From JAAYLC01 sp035654795 (GTDB lineage: Bacteria > Bacteroidota > Bacteroidia > Flavobacteriales > Flavobacteriaceae): a stretch of 64,000 nt of DNA. A program made the position numbers and the translations under genes. Where the stretch lies: NCBI GenBank assembly GCA_035654795.1, contig DASRWC010000011.1, positions 1-64,000 of the forward strand, given 5' to 3'. Below the pieces are notes generated by a model. It searched no databases, had not been told where the DNA came from, and worked only from the letters and a program-made list of their open reading frames with translations. Positions within the stretch are counted from its first letter, which is position 1, and every line of letters begins with the position of its first letter. This document shows, in pieces, positions 1 through 7,564 of the stretch.

Positions 1-267
1 GAGATTATGGAAATCCAGGGACAAATATCCTGGGAACTAAACCAAGAAAAGATTGGGAAAGTCCTTCGTGTTATGATTGATCGAAAAGAGGGAGCATACT
101 TTATTGGAAGAACCGAATTTGACAGTCCATCTGTGGATAACGAGGTGCTCATTGAAGCAGCCGAAACTTATTTACGCCCGGGAGATTTTTACAGAGTGGA
201 AATCACCGCTGCCGAAGATTTTGATTTATATGGTCGGTTGATTGAAAAACCGGATGATAACCACTAG
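1..267 (+). CDS. rimO: RimO C-terminal part (ribosomal protein S12 methylthiotransferase), cut by window edge
   Basis: The reading frame is open from base 1 (GAG ATT ATG...), so only the last 89 residues are present. They form the TRAM domain that ends RimO proteins: the stretch after the first ATG has the family pattern of an I-S-x-x-L-N-x-x-K-I-G motif, then V-x-I-D-R-x-E-G, G-R-T-E-F-D-S-P and V-D-N-E-V. RimO is a radical-SAM enzyme that methylthiolates an aspartate of ribosomal protein S12; the TRAM domain binds the substrate. The radical-SAM core lies outside the window. MiaB also has a TRAM domain, but the GRTEFDSPxVDNEV signature favours RimO. The ATG at 7 is internal to the gene. Confidence 0.9.
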   Translation, partial: EIMEIQGQISWELNQEKIGKVLRVMIDRKEGAYFIGRTEFDSPSVDNEVLIEAAETYLRPGDFYRVEITAAEDFDLYGRLIEKPDDNH

Positions 268-351
268 GTTTGGTCTGAGGATTTTTTGTGATAAGGTTTT
301 TATTTAGGAAGATTGGTTTTATCTTTATCGAAACTAAACAATAACCAAATT

Positions 352-1056
352 ATGAAAAATTTCATTCTTCCCTTAGTTGTAGGAATTATAACGTTGTCTT
401 GCAACTCTAATCAAAAAAATTCAGACTCATCTGATAAGGATATTTCCACGACAAATATCGAAAAGTATGATTGTCTTCAAAAATATGAAGAAGATTATGC
501 TGCTTTAATTACGAAAGAGGAATTTGCATCTGTCTATCCATTTGATGTGGATAGTGTGGAAGAAGATCTTCAAAATCAACCCCGAGGTTATGGCCATTAT
601 ACCCTCCAATGGAAGAGTGGCCGTCCGGATAAAGAAATGGTAATTTCCGGAATCGCAGTTCCTATACCGGATCAGGATATGATGTCGGTTAACATGCTCT
701 CTACCGTTTCTGATAGTAAAGACATGGAAGGCGTTAAAAATTTATTTGACAGAGGCTATAAAAAATTATCGGACGAAGAACTTGCCGAAATTGATAAAAA
801 TCTAGATAAAGCATCTGCAGAGGTGGGAGAAACCGGTAAAAAACTTATGGAAGCTCGAAAAAACAGAAATTATGATTTCATAGAAGGATTGGGAAACAGT
901 GCGTGGTACAGGTGGAACGAAAATACCGGCGGTGAACTGGCTGTTCTTGCAGGAAATATGAAGTTTTTGATACGCACCAAAGTAGGTGAAGATCCTAAAG
1001 AAAATGAAAGAATTTCAAAACAGCTGGCAAATATCATCCTAAAGAAGTGTAACTAG
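352..1056 (+). CDS. Putative lipoprotein of unknown function
   Basis: I do not recognise a family. A TTG at 313 extends the frame, but the ATG at 352 is preferred because it directly starts a lipoprotein signal peptide: M-K-N-F, a hydrophobic stretch, then a lipobox T-L-S-C with Cys 17. After the signal comes a Ser/Asn/Asp-rich linker and a charged, largely helical domain of about 200 residues. The final residues K-K-C-N put a second cysteine next to the C-terminus. It stands alone between rimO and an opposite-strand pair. Membrane anchoring is inferred from the lipobox; function is unknown. Confidence 0.75.
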   Translation: MKNFILPLVVGIITLSCNSNQKNSDSSDKDISTTNIEKYDCLQKYEEDYAALITKEEFASVYPFDVDSVEEDLQNQPRGYGHYTLQWKSGRPDKEMVISGIAVPIPDQDMMSVNMLSTVSDSKDMEGVKNLFDRGYKKLSDEELAEIDKNLDKASAEVGETGKKLMEARKNRNYDFIEGLGNSAWYRWNENTGGELAVLAGNMKFLIRTKVGEDPKENERISKQLANIILKKCN

Positions 1057-1097
1057 CTGCAAAGACTTCGGCTTACGTTGTATTTTACTCAGTTTAA

Positions 1098-1466
1098 TCA
1101 TAATTGCCGGATTTTCTGAAGAAAGTAAAAAATAATTCCCCCGGCAAAGTAGCAAATAATATCAATGGCATCTCCTGTATAACTATCGGAAACTGAAGGG
1201 AGATAGAGTTCGAAATAGATGGAGTAAAATACTACCATGCTGAAAATGGTGAAGATATTGAGACGGATGTCACGATCTTTTTTTATAAGCCATACTCCAT
1301 GAAGACAAACCGTTAAAACTATAGGTATTACAAGAAAATCGTTCAGGTAGGAAAATACCCACTGAGGTGCCTGTATCTCGAAAAATTTTAGACTTTGGAC
1401 AATTCCGAATAGGAGAATAGATAGAAGAACGTAGGCATGTAGGAATTTTAGGGGAATTGACTTCAT
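1098..1466 (-). CDS. Small integral membrane protein, unknown function
   Basis: A 122-residue protein with about four hydrophobic segments and short charged loops (K-K-D-R-D near the middle). The frame can be extended upstream to 1586, but the ATG at 1464-1466 is preferred because it gives a clean N-terminus (M-K-S-I-P-L-K) and overlaps by one base the TAA stop of the upstream gene, which suggests translational coupling. A short tail Q-K-I-R-Q-L ends it. No catalytic motif is visible. With the 81-residue protein upstream it likely forms a two-gene unit of small membrane proteins. Confidence 0.6.
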   Translation of the reverse strand: MKSIPLKFLHAYVLLSILLFGIVQSLKFFEIQAPQWVFSYLNDFLVIPIVLTVCLHGVWLIKKDRDIRLNIFTIFSMVVFYSIYFELYLPSVSDSYTGDAIDIICYFAGGIIFYFLQKIRQL

Positions 1467-1711
1467 TAAATAAATAGTGTCGCAATTAACCAGGCCAGAA
1501 AACCTCCTATCACCATTACAACGGCCCAAACTGACGCGGCAACGACATAAGTAGCTCGCACCAACCAAAACCGACTCTCCCGCCATTTATTTAGAAATTC
1601 CAGATTTTCTTCATAGCGGGTATAACTTCTATTGACTTCCGGTTTCTTTTCTTTTTCTCCTTTCATTTGGAAAAATGGTGCTTTCTCTTCCGTTTTTCTG
1701 CAAGAATACAT
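1466..1711 (-). CDS. Small single-helix membrane protein
   Basis: 81 residues: a basic, lysine- and glutamate-rich N-terminal half, then one strong membrane segment near the C-terminus (about residues 52-80). An internal ATG at 1666 (M-K-G-E-K) is an alternative start that would remove a short Cys-containing leader. The stop overlaps the start of the next gene (TAATG at 1464-1468). Such small tail-anchored proteins are common in Bacteroidota, but I cannot assign a family. The gene call rests on the overlap, the frame and the membrane segment. Confidence 0.5.
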   Translation of the reverse strand: MYSCRKTEEKAPFFQMKGEKEKKPEVNRSYTRYEENLEFLNKWRESRFWLVRATYVVAASVWAVVMVIGGFLAWLIATLFI

Positions 1712-1774
1712 GATTTATGCGAAAGTGGCGGCCGGAATAAATTTGATTCTGAGTTTATAATGGGCGCAAAACAG

Positions 1775-1801
1775 CAGCAGCAGGCTTTAAGCCTGCTGCT
1801 G
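1775..1801 (-). terminator. Perfect 11-bp hairpin, likely terminator of the DUF4870 gene
   Basis: CAGCAGCAGGC and GCCTGCTGCTG form a perfect stem around a TTTAA loop. It begins 23 bp beyond the stop of the minus-strand gene ending at 1824. On the minus strand the stem is followed by a short T-rich stretch (CTGTTTTGC), consistent with an intrinsic terminator. Confidence 0.7.
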
Positions 1802-1823
1802 AAATATTCTAAAGGAACCGATG

Positions 1824-2192
1824 TTACCCGATGCCTTTAAACCATTCTTGATATTTGTATCCCAGAACCGGAACCGGTTTTCGTTGGCCGTTTAGAGCAC
1901 CTATCAGCCCGATAATCCAAAGAATCATAAGAAAAATAGATCCGAAAATGGAAACGATCCATCCTAAAATCGGAATAATGTTTACTACTCCCAGAGCCAA
2001 TCCTGTTACCCCTATTCCAATAACTTGTCTGATATGAAAAGAGGCAAAAGAATTTTTCTTGTCGTTATTCATAATAAAAGCAATTATTAATCCTATTAGG
2101 GTCAAATAAGCGATAATAGCAATCGTTTTTCCTTCGGCAACATCATCAATGGGATGTGGAGGCTTTGTCTGTGCATTGAATGTGTCTTCCAT
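1824..2192 (-). CDS. DUF4870 / Tic20-like membrane protein
   Basis: 122 residues. An acidic soluble N-terminus (about 20 residues) is followed by three or four membrane segments. The pattern I-A-Y-L-T-L-I-G then N-x-x-x-K-N-S-F-A-S-F-H-I-R-Q places it in the DUF4870 family of small helical membrane proteins, which resemble the membrane domain of the Tic20 import component. The family has no established biochemical role. The ATG at 2190-2192 starts directly with the conserved acidic leader. The gene is monocistronic with a strong hairpin after it. Confidence 0.8.
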   Translation of the reverse strand: MEDTFNAQTKPPHPIDDVAEGKTIAIIAYLTLIGLIIAFIMNNDKKNSFASFHIRQVIGIGVTGLALGVVNIIPILGWIVSIFGSIFLMILWIIGLIGALNGQRKPVPVLGYKYQEWFKGIG

Positions 2193-2407
2193 GTGATTTT
2201 GTTTTTTTAAGATTGATACTCTGTTTCCTTTTAGTAGTCGGAATTAGGAAAGGTAAACATTTTCTTTCAGGATTTAGTGATAATGCAGGCATATCTTTCT
2301 TTTTATCAATACTTTATAGTTAACACTCTTGGCAGTAAGTTAAACCTGACGCAATTTCCTTTTGAATGTTTTGAGATTCCACTATTTTTGAAAATAACTT
2401 TTAAATC

Positions 2408-2716
2408 ATGGTCAACTCACAACGATTCAGATTCCCCAAAACCGTTTTATTCGGAATTTCGGTCATTTACATTGTTGTGTTGTTTTTGACATATTTTCTT
2501 TACTATCAAGAGCCTACTGTTTCTTGTGCCAGGCGTCTTTTAATTGCTCAAGGTTTGGCTTTTGCTTTGCAAATCATTTTGAATTACATCAATTATCACT
2601 CGAAGAATAAAATTGTAATTCTTTCCACTCTCTTTATAAGTTCAATAATTGTCGCAGGGGTATTGTCGTCGTTCTTTACCTTTAGCCTTATGTGTGATTT
2701 GTACCCTACACCTTGA
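2408..2716 (+). CDS. Small three-helix membrane protein
   Basis: 102 residues with three hydrophobic segments (about residues 12-32, 44-62 and 70-92) and a short cytoplasmic N-terminus M-V-N-S-Q-R-F-R. Two cysteines lie in the first loop. Its TGA stop overlaps the TTG start of the following glycosyltransferase (TTGA at 2713-2716), so the two are probably translationally coupled. No family recognised. The 215 bp before it (2193-2407) hold no convincing gene; a 70-codon frame at 2277 overlaps this gene and looks like chance. Confidence 0.55.
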   Translation: MVNSQRFRFPKTVLFGISVIYIVVLFLTYFLYYQEPTVSCARRLLIAQGLAFALQIILNYINYHSKNKIVILSTLFISSIIVAGVLSSFFTFSLMCDLYPTP

Positions 2717-3945
2717 AAAATTCAAAGAAACAGTTACTTATTATTGGTCATCAATTTCCCGAGCCTAAAACAACGGCTGCCGGATTTCGGATGATGCAAC
2801 TTATTCAGCTCTTCCGAACCAATGATTTTGAAATAATCTTTGCAACTTCTGCGGCTCCCACTGCGTTTTCTGAGGATTTGGATAACGCAAATGTGCGGGT
2901 TGAGGAAATATCACTTAATGATTCTTTGTTTGATCAACAAATTCGGAAGTGGGCTCCGGATGTTGTTCTTTTTGACAGGTTCATGACAGAAGAACAATTT
3001 GGCTGGCGGGTTGCGGCAAATATTCCGGAGGCAATACGGATTCTTGATACGGAAGATCTTCATTTTTTACGTCGAGGAAGGGAGGCAGCAGTGAAGGAGA
3101 ATGAGGAAGTCCCCAATCTTTTTACAGATTTGGCTAAACGGGAGCTGGCGTCGATCTTTAGATGTGATCTGTCTCTGATAATATCTGAAGCTGAAATGGA
3201 TCTTTTGTCTGAAGAATTTAAGGTTCCGGAGGAAATTTTATTTTATTTACCAATTTGCATTTCAACTCAGTTTTCTCCAAACTCCTTTGAAGATCGCAAT
3301 CATTTCGCTTTTGTCGGAAATATGCAGCATGCTCCGAACCTGGATGCCGTGAAACAGCTGAGAAAAATATGGCCGACCATAAGGAAAATTTTGCCCGAGG
3401 CGGAATGTCATATTTTTGGAGCTTATTTTCCAAAACAACTTTTAGATTTACACCGTCCTGATCTCGGATTTATTATTAAGGGCTGGATAGATAATGTTGC
3501 CGGGGTTTATGAATCTTATCGGGTTTTGGTGGCGCCTATTCGTTTTGGTGCGGGATTGAAAGGTAAAATTATTGAAGCTTTTTCCTACGGAATGCCCGTG
3601 GTTACTACTGAAATGGGAGCTGAAGGTATTTCGGGTAAACTTCCCTTTGGTGGAAGCATTGTTGACGAAAAAGATTTTGCAAAAGCAGCCACGCAACTTT
3701 TTAGTTCTAAGGAAACTTGGGAAACATCACAAAAGTATGGTCTGAAAATTATTGAGGAGCGCTTTAACGCCAATCCATTTAATCACCATTTTTTGCAACG
3801 GATTCAGATCGTAATCCAACATTTGGAAACCCACAGAAATCGAAACTTCTTTGGAAGAATTCTGGAATACCATGCCTTTCAAAGCACAAAGTATATGAGT
3901 CGATGGATTGAAGAGAAAAATAAAAATCTCAAAAGCAACGCGTGA
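2713..3945 (+). CDS. Glycosyltransferase, GT-B fold (GT4-like)
   Basis: 410 residues. The C-terminal half has the GT-B donor-site pattern: a F-V-G-N-M block near residue 199, an I-K-G-W-I segment near 255, then V-L-V-A-P-I-R-F-G-A-G-L-K-G-K-I-I-E-A-F-S-Y-G-M-P-V-V-T-T, the typical nucleotide-sugar-binding loop. The N-terminal half is the acceptor-side Rossmann domain. The start is TTG, overlapping the previous stop. It probably transfers a sugar onto a cell-surface glycan at the cytoplasmic face; the sugar cannot be read from sequence. It abuts a SanA/YdcF-family gene with zero spacing. Confidence 0.85.
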   Translation: MKNSKKQLLIIGHQFPEPKTTAAGFRMMQLIQLFRTNDFEIIFATSAAPTAFSEDLDNANVRVEEISLNDSLFDQQIRKWAPDVVLFDRFMTEEQFGWRVAANIPEAIRILDTEDLHFLRRGREAAVKENEEVPNLFTDLAKRELASIFRCDLSLIISEAEMDLLSEEFKVPEEILFYLPICISTQFSPNSFEDRNHFAFVGNMQHAPNLDAVKQLRKIWPTIRKILPEAECHIFGAYFPKQLLDLHRPDLGFIIKGWIDNVAGVYESYRVLVAPIRFGAGLKGKIIEAFSYGMPVVTTEMGAEGISGKLPFGGSIVDEKDFAKAATQLFSSKETWETSQKYGLKIIEERFNANPFNHHFLQRIQIVIQHLETHRNRNFFGRILEYHAFQSTKYMSRWIEEKNKNLKSNA

Positions 3946-4581
3946 ATGGTTAAGAAAATGGGGCTTGTGTTTTTTACACTTGTTTTTCTTGGAATACTTT
4001 TGATGGTTTTCGCAAATGTTGCGGTGGCAAAAGCCGGCAAGGGAAAAACTTTCAACTCGGAAGCGTTGATTCCGAAGCATAAAGTGGGAGTTGTTCTGGG
4101 AACCAGTAAATATTTTAAAGGCGGTGGACTCAATAGTTATTTTCAGAATAGAATGGATGCCGCCGAAACTTTGTATAAAGCGGGAAAAATCGAATTTATA
4201 CTCGTGAGTGGAGATAATGGAACTCTTTCCTACAATGAACCTCAGATGATGAAAAAAGAATTGATCAAGAGAGGTATTCCGGAAGAAGTGATCTTTCTCG
4301 ATTATGCAGGGTTTCGTACTTTGGACTCTGTGGTCAGAGCAAAAGAAATTTTCGGATTATTGGATGTAGTTTTCATTTCTCAACGATTTCATAATGAAAG
4401 AGCAATTTATATAGCCGGTCATCATGGCATAGATGCAATTGGATTTAATGCAAAAGACATGGATGGCGTAAAGAAATTACGAATGCAGATCAGGGAATAT
4501 TTAGCCAGAACCAAAGCATTTCTGGATATTGTCTTTAATGTAGAACCTAAGTTTTATGGAGAGCCAATTCAAATTGAATAG
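3946..4581 (+). CDS. SanA/YdcF (DUF218) family envelope protein
   Basis: 211 residues. One N-terminal membrane anchor (about residues 5-28) is followed by a DUF218 domain: V-V-L-G-T-S near residue 50, an N-R-M-D-A-A helix, L-V-S-G-D-N-G, then the late S-Q-R-F-H-N-E-R-A motif. Its relative SanA affects envelope permeability (vancomycin exclusion), and ElyC/YdcF affect peptidoglycan and surface glycan steps in E. coli. ATG 3946 follows the stop of the glycosyltransferase directly, so both belong to one unit. ATG 3958 is an alternative start. Confidence 0.85.
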   Translation: MVKKMGLVFFTLVFLGILLMVFANVAVAKAGKGKTFNSEALIPKHKVGVVLGTSKYFKGGGLNSYFQNRMDAAETLYKAGKIEFILVSGDNGTLSYNEPQMMKKELIKRGIPEEVIFLDYAGFRTLDSVVRAKEIFGLLDVVFISQRFHNERAIYIAGHHGIDAIGFNAKDMDGVKKLRMQIREYLARTKAFLDIVFNVEPKFYGEPIQIE

Positions 4582-4643
4582 GGATGTCTTTGTAAGTTAA
4601 CGTGAGATTCTTCGACTAATTCCTATAATACTTTATCCACTTT

Positions 4644-6635
4644 ATGAAATTTAAAATCAAATCAGATTTTCAACCCATGGGAGATCAGCCACAAGCCATA
4701 GACGCTTTGGTTGACGGAATTCTCACTAACGATAAATATCAAACACTTCTTGGAGTCACCGGATCGGGAAAGACTTTTACTATTGCAAACGTAGTAGAAC
4801 GGGTTCAGAGACCCACGCTTGTTTTGGCACATAACAAAACCTTGGCAGCACAGTTATACACTGAGTTTAAAAATCTTTTCCCCGAAAATGCAGTGGAATA
4901 TTTCGTTTCTTACTATGATTATTATCAACCTGAGGCTTATATTCCCACAAGTGGGACTTATATAGAAAAAGATCTTTCCATTAATGAAGAGATTGAAAAA
5001 ATGCGTCTCAGCACCACATCTTCTTTGTTATCGGGAAGAAGAGATGTCTTGGTAGTTTCTTCCGTGTCTTGTTTATACGGAATAGGAAACCCTGTAGAAT
5101 TTCAGAAGAATGTCATCAGTATTCATCAGGGTCAGGTAATTTCCAGGACTAAATTGCTTCACAAGTTGGTGCAAAGTCTCTATGCTAGAACGGAGGTGGA
5201 ATTTAATCATGGAAACTTCCGTATTAAAGGCGACACCGTAGATATTTTCCCCGGATATGCAGATGATGGTTTTCGCGTTCATTTCTTTGGAGATGAAATA
5301 GAGGAAATAGAAGTCTTTGATCCGTCTAATAACAAAATCAAAGGGAAGTATGAGAAGTTGAATATTTACCCCGCAAATATGTTTGTGACTTCGCCGGAAG
5401 TTCTTCAAGGAGCGATTCGTGAGATTCAAGATGATCTGGTTAAACAAGTTGAGTATTTTCATGACATTGGGAAACATTTAGAAGCCAAACGTCTGGATGA
5501 GCGCACAAACTTTGATTTAGAGATGATTAGAGAACTTGGCTACTGTAGCGGGATAGAGAACTACTCTCGTTACCTGGACAGAAGACTTCCGGGTACGCGT
5601 CCATTCTGCTTGCTGGATTATTTTCCGGAAGATTATCTTATGGTAGTCGATGAGAGTCACGTAACCATTCCACAAGTAGGCGCAATGTATGGCGGAGACC
5701 GCTCCCGCAAAGAAAATCTGGTGGAATATGGATTCCGATTACCTGCTGCAATGGATAACAGACCTCTAAAAGCCGATGAATTTGAAGCCTTACAAAATCA
5801 AGTGATCTACGTGAGTGCAACACCGGCAGATTATGAACTTGAAAAAAGCGGTGGAGTGGTGGTAGAGCAAATTATTAGACCTACCGGACTTTTAGATCCT
5901 GAAATTGAAGTTCGACCCAGCCTAAATCAAATTGATGATTTATTGGAAGAAATTCAACTGCGAGTCGAGAAGGATGAACGTGTGTTGGTTACAACCCTCA
6001 CCAAACGTATGGCAGAAGAATTAACAAAATACCTCACTCGAGTAGATGTAAGATGCCGTTACATCCATAGTGATATCGATACTTTAGAGCGTGTGGAAAT
6101 CATGCAAGATCTGAGATTGGGTCTTTTTGATGTGTTAGTCGGTGTTAATCTTTTACGGGAAGGATTAGATTTGCCTGAAGTGTCTTTGGTTGCCATTCTT
6201 GATGCGGATAAAGAAGGTTTCTTAAGAAGTACAAGATCACTGGTTCAAACCGTAGGTCGGGCTGCGCGGAATCTTAATGGAAAGGCTATAATGTATGCAG
6301 ACAAAATCACTGAAAGTATGAAACGCACCATAGATGATACTGCCTATCGACGAGAAAAACAGATTGCATTTAATTTGGCAAACAACATTACTCCCACGGC
6401 CATTAAAAAGTCTTTTGAAAATGCTTTAACCAAATCCAAGCAGGAAGCTTTTACATTTGAAACCATAGAAACTTTGGCAGCTGAGCCCGGAGGTGAATAC
6501 CTCACAAAAGCGCAGATAGAAAAGAAGATTCGTGATACTCGCAAAGCCATGGAAAAAGCAGCAAAGGAATTGGACTTCATGATGGCAGCCAAGTTGAGGG
6601 ATCAAATCCGGATGTATCAAAAACAGTTGGAATAA
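4644..6635 (+). CDS. uvrB: UvrABC system protein B
   Basis: 663 residues, full length. UvrB is the helicase-like damage-verification subunit of nucleotide excision repair. Visible: Walker A G-V-T-G-S-G-K-T at 37-44, the tyrosine-rich beta-hairpin Y-D-Y-Y-Q-P-E-A-Y from about 91 that is inserted between DNA strands, a DESH box at 336-339, helicase motif VI (Q-T-V-G-R-A-A-R) and a C-terminal UVR motif for UvrC contact. The ATG at 4644 gives the standard N-terminus. It appears monocistronic; 4582-4643 is A/T-rich and probably holds its promoter. Confidence 0.97.
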   Translation: MKFKIKSDFQPMGDQPQAIDALVDGILTNDKYQTLLGVTGSGKTFTIANVVERVQRPTLVLAHNKTLAAQLYTEFKNLFPENAVEYFVSYYDYYQPEAYIPTSGTYIEKDLSINEEIEKMRLSTTSSLLSGRRDVLVVSSVSCLYGIGNPVEFQKNVISIHQGQVISRTKLLHKLVQSLYARTEVEFNHGNFRIKGDTVDIFPGYADDGFRVHFFGDEIEEIEVFDPSNNKIKGKYEKLNIYPANMFVTSPEVLQGAIREIQDDLVKQVEYFHDIGKHLEAKRLDERTNFDLEMIRELGYCSGIENYSRYLDRRLPGTRPFCLLDYFPEDYLMVVDESHVTIPQVGAMYGGDRSRKENLVEYGFRLPAAMDNRPLKADEFEALQNQVIYVSATPADYELEKSGGVVVEQIIRPTGLLDPEIEVRPSLNQIDDLLEEIQLRVEKDERVLVTTLTKRMAEELTKYLTRVDVRCRYIHSDIDTLERVEIMQDLRLGLFDVLVGVNLLREGLDLPEVSLVAILDADKEGFLRSTRSLVQTVGRAARNLNGKAIMYADKITESMKRTIDDTAYRREKQIAFNLANNITPTAIKKSFENALTKSKQEAFTFETIETLAAEPGGEYLTKAQIEKKIRDTRKAMEKAAKELDFMMAAKLRDQIRMYQKQLE

Positions 6636-6732
6636 CCTTAAATTTTTACTGAAATTCTGTTAATCCTAAAGTGGAAATAGGGGCTTTGTTGTAATTTACC
6701 TTCATAAGATTTTTATAGATGAAGAGGAGCAA

Positions 6733-7383
6733 ATGCTGATAAACTTTTTAATAAAACCTTTATTATATTTCACTTTGTTGATGAATACTACCCAAGAGAT
6801 TAATTTTGAAAACAAAATTATTCCGGAAAGCATTCGGGAAGAAGTTATAGCTGCTCTGGAACACTTCCCTGAATTATATGATATTCCCATAGAATTTAAA
6901 TTTAAAGACCGGATCAAAAAATCCACCATGCAGGCACAGCCGAAATTTTCAAGCATTTTTCGGTCCAAAAGAAATCGGGAATATATCATCTTAATTAGTC
7001 GTCAAATTCAAATAGAAGATGAAAATTTTACAATGGATGATATTCCGTCTCTTGTAAAAATCGGATGGATAGGTCATGAACTGGGACATATAATGGATTA
7101 TCAAGACCGGACCAATTTCGGTCTTATTATTCTGGGTGCTAAATACCTGTTTTCAAAGAAAAGTATAAGAAAAGTAGAACGTACGGCAGACACTTATGCC
7201 ATTGCCCACGGAATGGGAGACTATATTCTTCGCACCAAAAACTTTATCCTGGAGAATTCCGATATCTCCGAAAAATACAAAGCTCGCATTCGAAGGTTGT
7301 ACATTTCGCCGGAGGAGGTAATGGAATTTATCAATGAAAACGCAGTGGAGGAAGAAGCGGAAATTCTTGAAATGGAAGATTAG
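6733..7383 (+). CDS. Membrane-anchored putative zinc metallopeptidase (HExxH)
   Basis: 216 residues. A GAGGAG ribosome-binding site 5-10 bp upstream supports the ATG at 6733, giving a short hydrophobic N-terminus that may anchor the protein; ATG 6781 would yield a soluble form. The core carries H-E-L-G-H at 115-119, then E149-x-x-x-D153 (V-E-R-T-A-D-T-Y-A-I), the arrangement of gluzincin peptidases in which the second Glu is the third zinc ligand. The C-terminus is very acidic. I do not recognise a named family. It lies between uvrB and dnaK but has its own spacing on both sides. Confidence 0.7.
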   Translation: MLINFLIKPLLYFTLLMNTTQEINFENKIIPESIREEVIAALEHFPELYDIPIEFKFKDRIKKSTMQAQPKFSSIFRSKRNREYIILISRQIQIEDENFTMDDIPSLVKIGWIGHELGHIMDYQDRTNFGLIILGAKYLFSKKSIRKVERTADTYAIAHGMGDYILRTKNFILENSDISEKYKARIRRLYISPEEVMEFINENAVEEEAEILEMED

Positions 7384-7465
7384 CTTTTGATTCCTGAGAT
7401 GGTTGTAGTTCTTTTGCCCGTTTTGCAGGCAGAGCAGTTTGAAAAAAAGAATGAAATACATTTTT

Positions 7466-7480
7466 CTGCCAAGCTGTCAG
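7466..7480. promoter_or_regulatory. Candidate chaperone operator upstream of dnaK
   Basis: CTGCCAAGCTGTCAG is an imperfect palindrome of the form CTGnCA-N3-TGnCAG, 84 bp before the dnaK ATG. Related sequences occur twice upstream of hsp20 (57867-57913). No CIRCE element (TTAGCACTC-N9-GAGTGCTAA) is present in 7384-7564. The role as a heat-shock operator is inference. Confidence 0.35.
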
Positions 7481-7564
7481 TATTCTTTTCCGTGGCATAA
7501 TCATTGTCTTATAGAGAGCAGTTCAGATAATAAAATCGAAAATATTAATAAATAACAGCAAATT

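Noticed and set aside
2277..2489. 70-codon open frame before the glycosyltransferase set
   Set aside because: It overlaps the 102-residue membrane protein in another frame and shows no signal, domain or ribosome-binding site.
7493..7507. TGGCAT-N5-TTGT upstream of dnaK resembling a sigma-54 promoter
   Set aside because: The -12 GC is GT, and sigma-54 control of dnaK would be unusual; one imperfect match is not enough.
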